Source of the DNA: an uncultured Desulfobacter sp.
GTDB lineage: Bacteria > Desulfobacterota > Desulfobacteria > Desulfobacterales > Desulfobacteraceae
Length of the DNA stretch: 64,000 nucleotides
Assembly (NCBI RefSeq): GCF_963677125.1
Contig: NZ_OY781882.1
Coordinates: 5,664,501-5,728,500, forward strand
Direction of reading: 5' to 3'
Numbering within the stretch: position 1 is the first letter of the stretch; each line of letters begins with the position of its first letter. Below are positions 62,296 to 64,000 of the stretch, one piece after another. The notes below the pieces were generated by a model. That model worked only from the letters and a program-made list of their open reading frames with translations, was not told where the DNA came from and searched no databases. The position numbers and the translations under genes are program-made.

Positions 62296-64000
62296 TAGTT
62301 GGATTTAATATTAAATGTCAGTTTCTCTTCCTTTAAGCCTATGGAGAGTTTGCCTCCCTTTGAAAGCTGTCCAAAAAGAATCTCATCCGTGAGCTTGTCT
62401 TTTATTTCGGTTTGTATCAGACGTGCCAAGGGCCTTGCGCCAAATTTGGGATCATGGCCTTTTTTAGCCAGATGTGCCCGGACAGCTGCTGAATAGCTCA
62501 AAGAGATACTCTGCTCACTGAGCATGGCTTTGAGTTCCTTCATGTTTTTGTCCACAATCAGTTCCATGACCTTTTCAGACAAATGGTTGAATTGGACAAT
62601 ACCGTCAAGGCGGTTCCTAAATTCCGGACTAAATGTGTTTTTCACCGCTTTAATGCTCTGGGAATCGGTATTTGCATTTTGTGATCCAAACCCGATGCTG
62701 TTGCTGCTCATTTCCCTGGCCCCGGCATTGGAAGTCATGATAATGATGACGTTTCTGAAATCAGCGGATTTGCCGTTATTGTCGGTAAGCGTGGCATAAT
62801 CCATGACCTGGAGCAGAATATTGTAGAGGTCCATGTGGGCCTTTTCAATTTCATCCAGAAGAAGCACACAATGGGGAGATTTGCGAATATTATCGGTTAA
62901 AATACCGCCCTGTTCAAACCCCACATATCCCGGAGGCGCACCTATAAGCCGGGATACAGCATGCTTTTCCATGTATTCACTCATGTCAAAGCGTAAAAAT
63001 TTAATGCCCATGTTGGCGGCCAGCTGCCTGGCCACTTCAGTTTTTCCAACCCCTGTGGGACCCATGAAAAGAAAGGAGCCAATCGGCCTGTCCGGAGCTG
63101 CAAGCCCGGCCCTGGATCTTTTGATTGCAGTGGTCAGGGTTTCGATGGCATCGTCTTGGCCAAATATGACGTTGAGCAGCTTGCCCGGCAAAGATTCCAG
63201 GGAAGATTTGTCTGCTGCAGTCGTAACACTGGAAACCGGAACCTTGGCTATTTTAGCCACAATTTTTTCAATATCCTTGGGGCTGACACTTTTGCGCCGG
63301 CTGTCTGCCTGAAGTTTTAAAAAGGCACCGGCCTCATCAATAACGTCGATGGCCTTATCCGGCAAGAATCTGTCATTAATGTATTTATCAGACAAGTAGG
63401 CCGCCGCTTCTATGGTTTTATCCGGGTATTTCAGGCCATGGTGTTCCTCATAGCTGCTGCGCAGACCTTTGAGGATCTCTGTGGTTTCTTCTACGCTAGG
63501 CTCTGACACTTCAATTTTTTCGAATCGCCTGGAAAACGCCCGGTCTTTTTCAAAGTGGTTTTTGTACTCTTCATAGGTGGTGGTTCCCAGGCATTTAATA
63601 TCGCCGGAGGAAAGGGCCGGTTTAAGTATGTTGGATGCATCCATGGAGCCTGATGTGGTGGCCCCTGCGCCCACAACCGTATGGATTTCATCAATCACCA
63701 GAAGCGCGTTTTCCTTTTCTTCCAAAGCGGAAATAACGTCTTTGAGGCGCTGTTCAAAATCACCCCTGTACTTGGTTCCGGCTAAAAGGGAGCCCATATC
63801 CAGAGAGTACAGTTCACAGTTTTCAAGCAGATCTGGCACGGTCTTGTCGTTTATTTTTAGTGCCAGGCCTTCTGCAATAGCGGTTTTCCCAACACCGGGA
63901 TCACCCACCAGGATCGGATTGTTTTTCCGCCGCCGGCAGAGAACCTGCATCACCCGCTCGGTTTCAAGCGCTCTGCCGATCAGGGGGTCAATTTTTTTAT
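62295..64000 (-). CDS. clpA: ATP-dependent Clp protease ATPase ClpA, 5' end outside window
   Basis: The C-terminal 568 residues of ClpA. Both AAA+ modules are present: Walker A GDPGVGKTAIAEGLA with DEIHTVVGAG, and GPTGVGKTEVARQLA with DEIEKAHMDLYN. The frame stays open beyond the window edge, KKIDPLIGRALETERV, as in ClpA D1. It unfolds proteins for ClpP. The next gene downstream is aat, a known N-end-rule partner. Confidence 0.95.
   Translation of the reverse strand, partial: KKIDPLIGRALETERVMQVLCRRRKNNPILVGDPGVGKTAIAEGLALKINDKTVPDLLENCELYSLDMGSLLAGTKYRGDFEQRLKDVISALEEKENALLVIDEIHTVVGAGATTSGSMDASNILKPALSSGDIKCLGTTTYEEYKNHFEKDRAFSRRFEKIEVSEPSVEETTEILKGLRSSYEEHHGLKYPDKTIEAAAYLSDKYINDRFLPDKAIDVIDEAGAFLKLQADSRRKSVSPKDIEKIVAKIAKVPVSSVTTAADKSSLESLPGKLLNVIFGQDDAIETLTTAIKRSRAGLAAPDRPIGSFLFMGPTGVGKTEVARQLAANMGIKFLRFDMSEYMEKHAVSRLIGAPPGYVGFEQGGILTDNIRKSPHCVLLLDEIEKAHMDLYNILLQVMDYATLTDNNGKSADFRNVIIIMTSNAGAREMSSNSIGFGSQNANTDSQSIKAVKNTFSPEFRNRLDGIVQFNHLSEKVMELIVDKNMKELKAMLSEQSISLSYSAAVRAHLAKKGHDPKFGARPLARLIQTEIKDKLTDEILFGQLSKGGKLSIGLKEEKLTFNIKSN

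Noticed and set aside
1..64000. CRISPR array, integrase or transposase
   Set aside because: No regularly spaced repeats, recombinase motifs or transposase frames were noticed; the duplication at 20.7-27.3 kb has no flanking mobile-element genes.

Overview
The window looks like chromosome of a Gram-negative, motile, anaerobic deltaproteobacterial sulfate reducer, most likely of the Desulfobacteraceae (Desulfobacter-like). Support: an LptD outer-membrane assembly protein, a small 2[4Fe-4S] ferredoxin, a PEP-CTERM surface-protein system, a split type II secretion locus, several IHF/HU proteins and moderate G+C. The species call is inference from gene content; no database search was possible.

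Layout. 1-11.3 kb: housekeeping (ricT-like, holB, HU, a NusG paralogue coupled to lptD), then a fusion of cysteine synthase with a CysRS-like domain that has lost both catalytic signatures, an unknown partner gene, ferredoxin, a PilB/GspE-type ATPase and a LysM protein. 11.4-15.1 kb: an HD hydrolase, a degenerate HD-GYP protein and motA-motB, with a 159-bp hairpin element between motA and motB. 15.2-27.5 kb: an accessory, AT-rich surface/secretion region with two PEP-CTERM proteins, a subtilase carrying FG-GAP repeats, and a duplicated module of a four-cysteine secreted protein plus a membrane-anchored HEAT-repeat protein; the first copy also has a parvulin-type prolyl isomerase. Three good sigma-54 promoter matches (two on +, one on -) lie in this region. 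27.6-30.7 kb: dnaX-ybaB-recR and a YkgJ-like protein. 31-46 kb: type II secretion genes gspGHIJKLM-D-E on +, a transglutaminase and a TSUP transporter, then an M48 protease, gspF and a DUF89-like protein on -. 46.3-64 kb: a DnaJ-domain protein, a KaiC-like/XRE/cupin regulator facing an FMN glutamate-synthase-type protein, a phosphoesterase and CAAX-type protease, IHF alpha, purB, AMMECR1, TrpR, a NUDIX protein, an ornithine-cyclodeaminase-like protein, tRNA-Gly(GCC), an epimerase and BrkB pair, HDOD, FxsA, Aat and a truncated ClpA.

How the parts fit. The most interesting block is 15.2-27.5 kb. Secreted proteins with Sec signals, a folding helper (parvulin), periplasm-facing HEAT scaffolds and PEP-CTERM-tagged proteins sit under sigma-54-type promoters about 4 kb from a type II secretion locus. 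This is consistent with a regulated extracellular or surface structure whose abundant subunit is the four-cysteine protein. The two secreted-protein copies are almost identical, while their HEAT partners have diverged with repeated lysine-to-acidic changes. The second stand-out is the cysteine synthase/pseudo-CysRS fusion at 4.66-6.93 kb.
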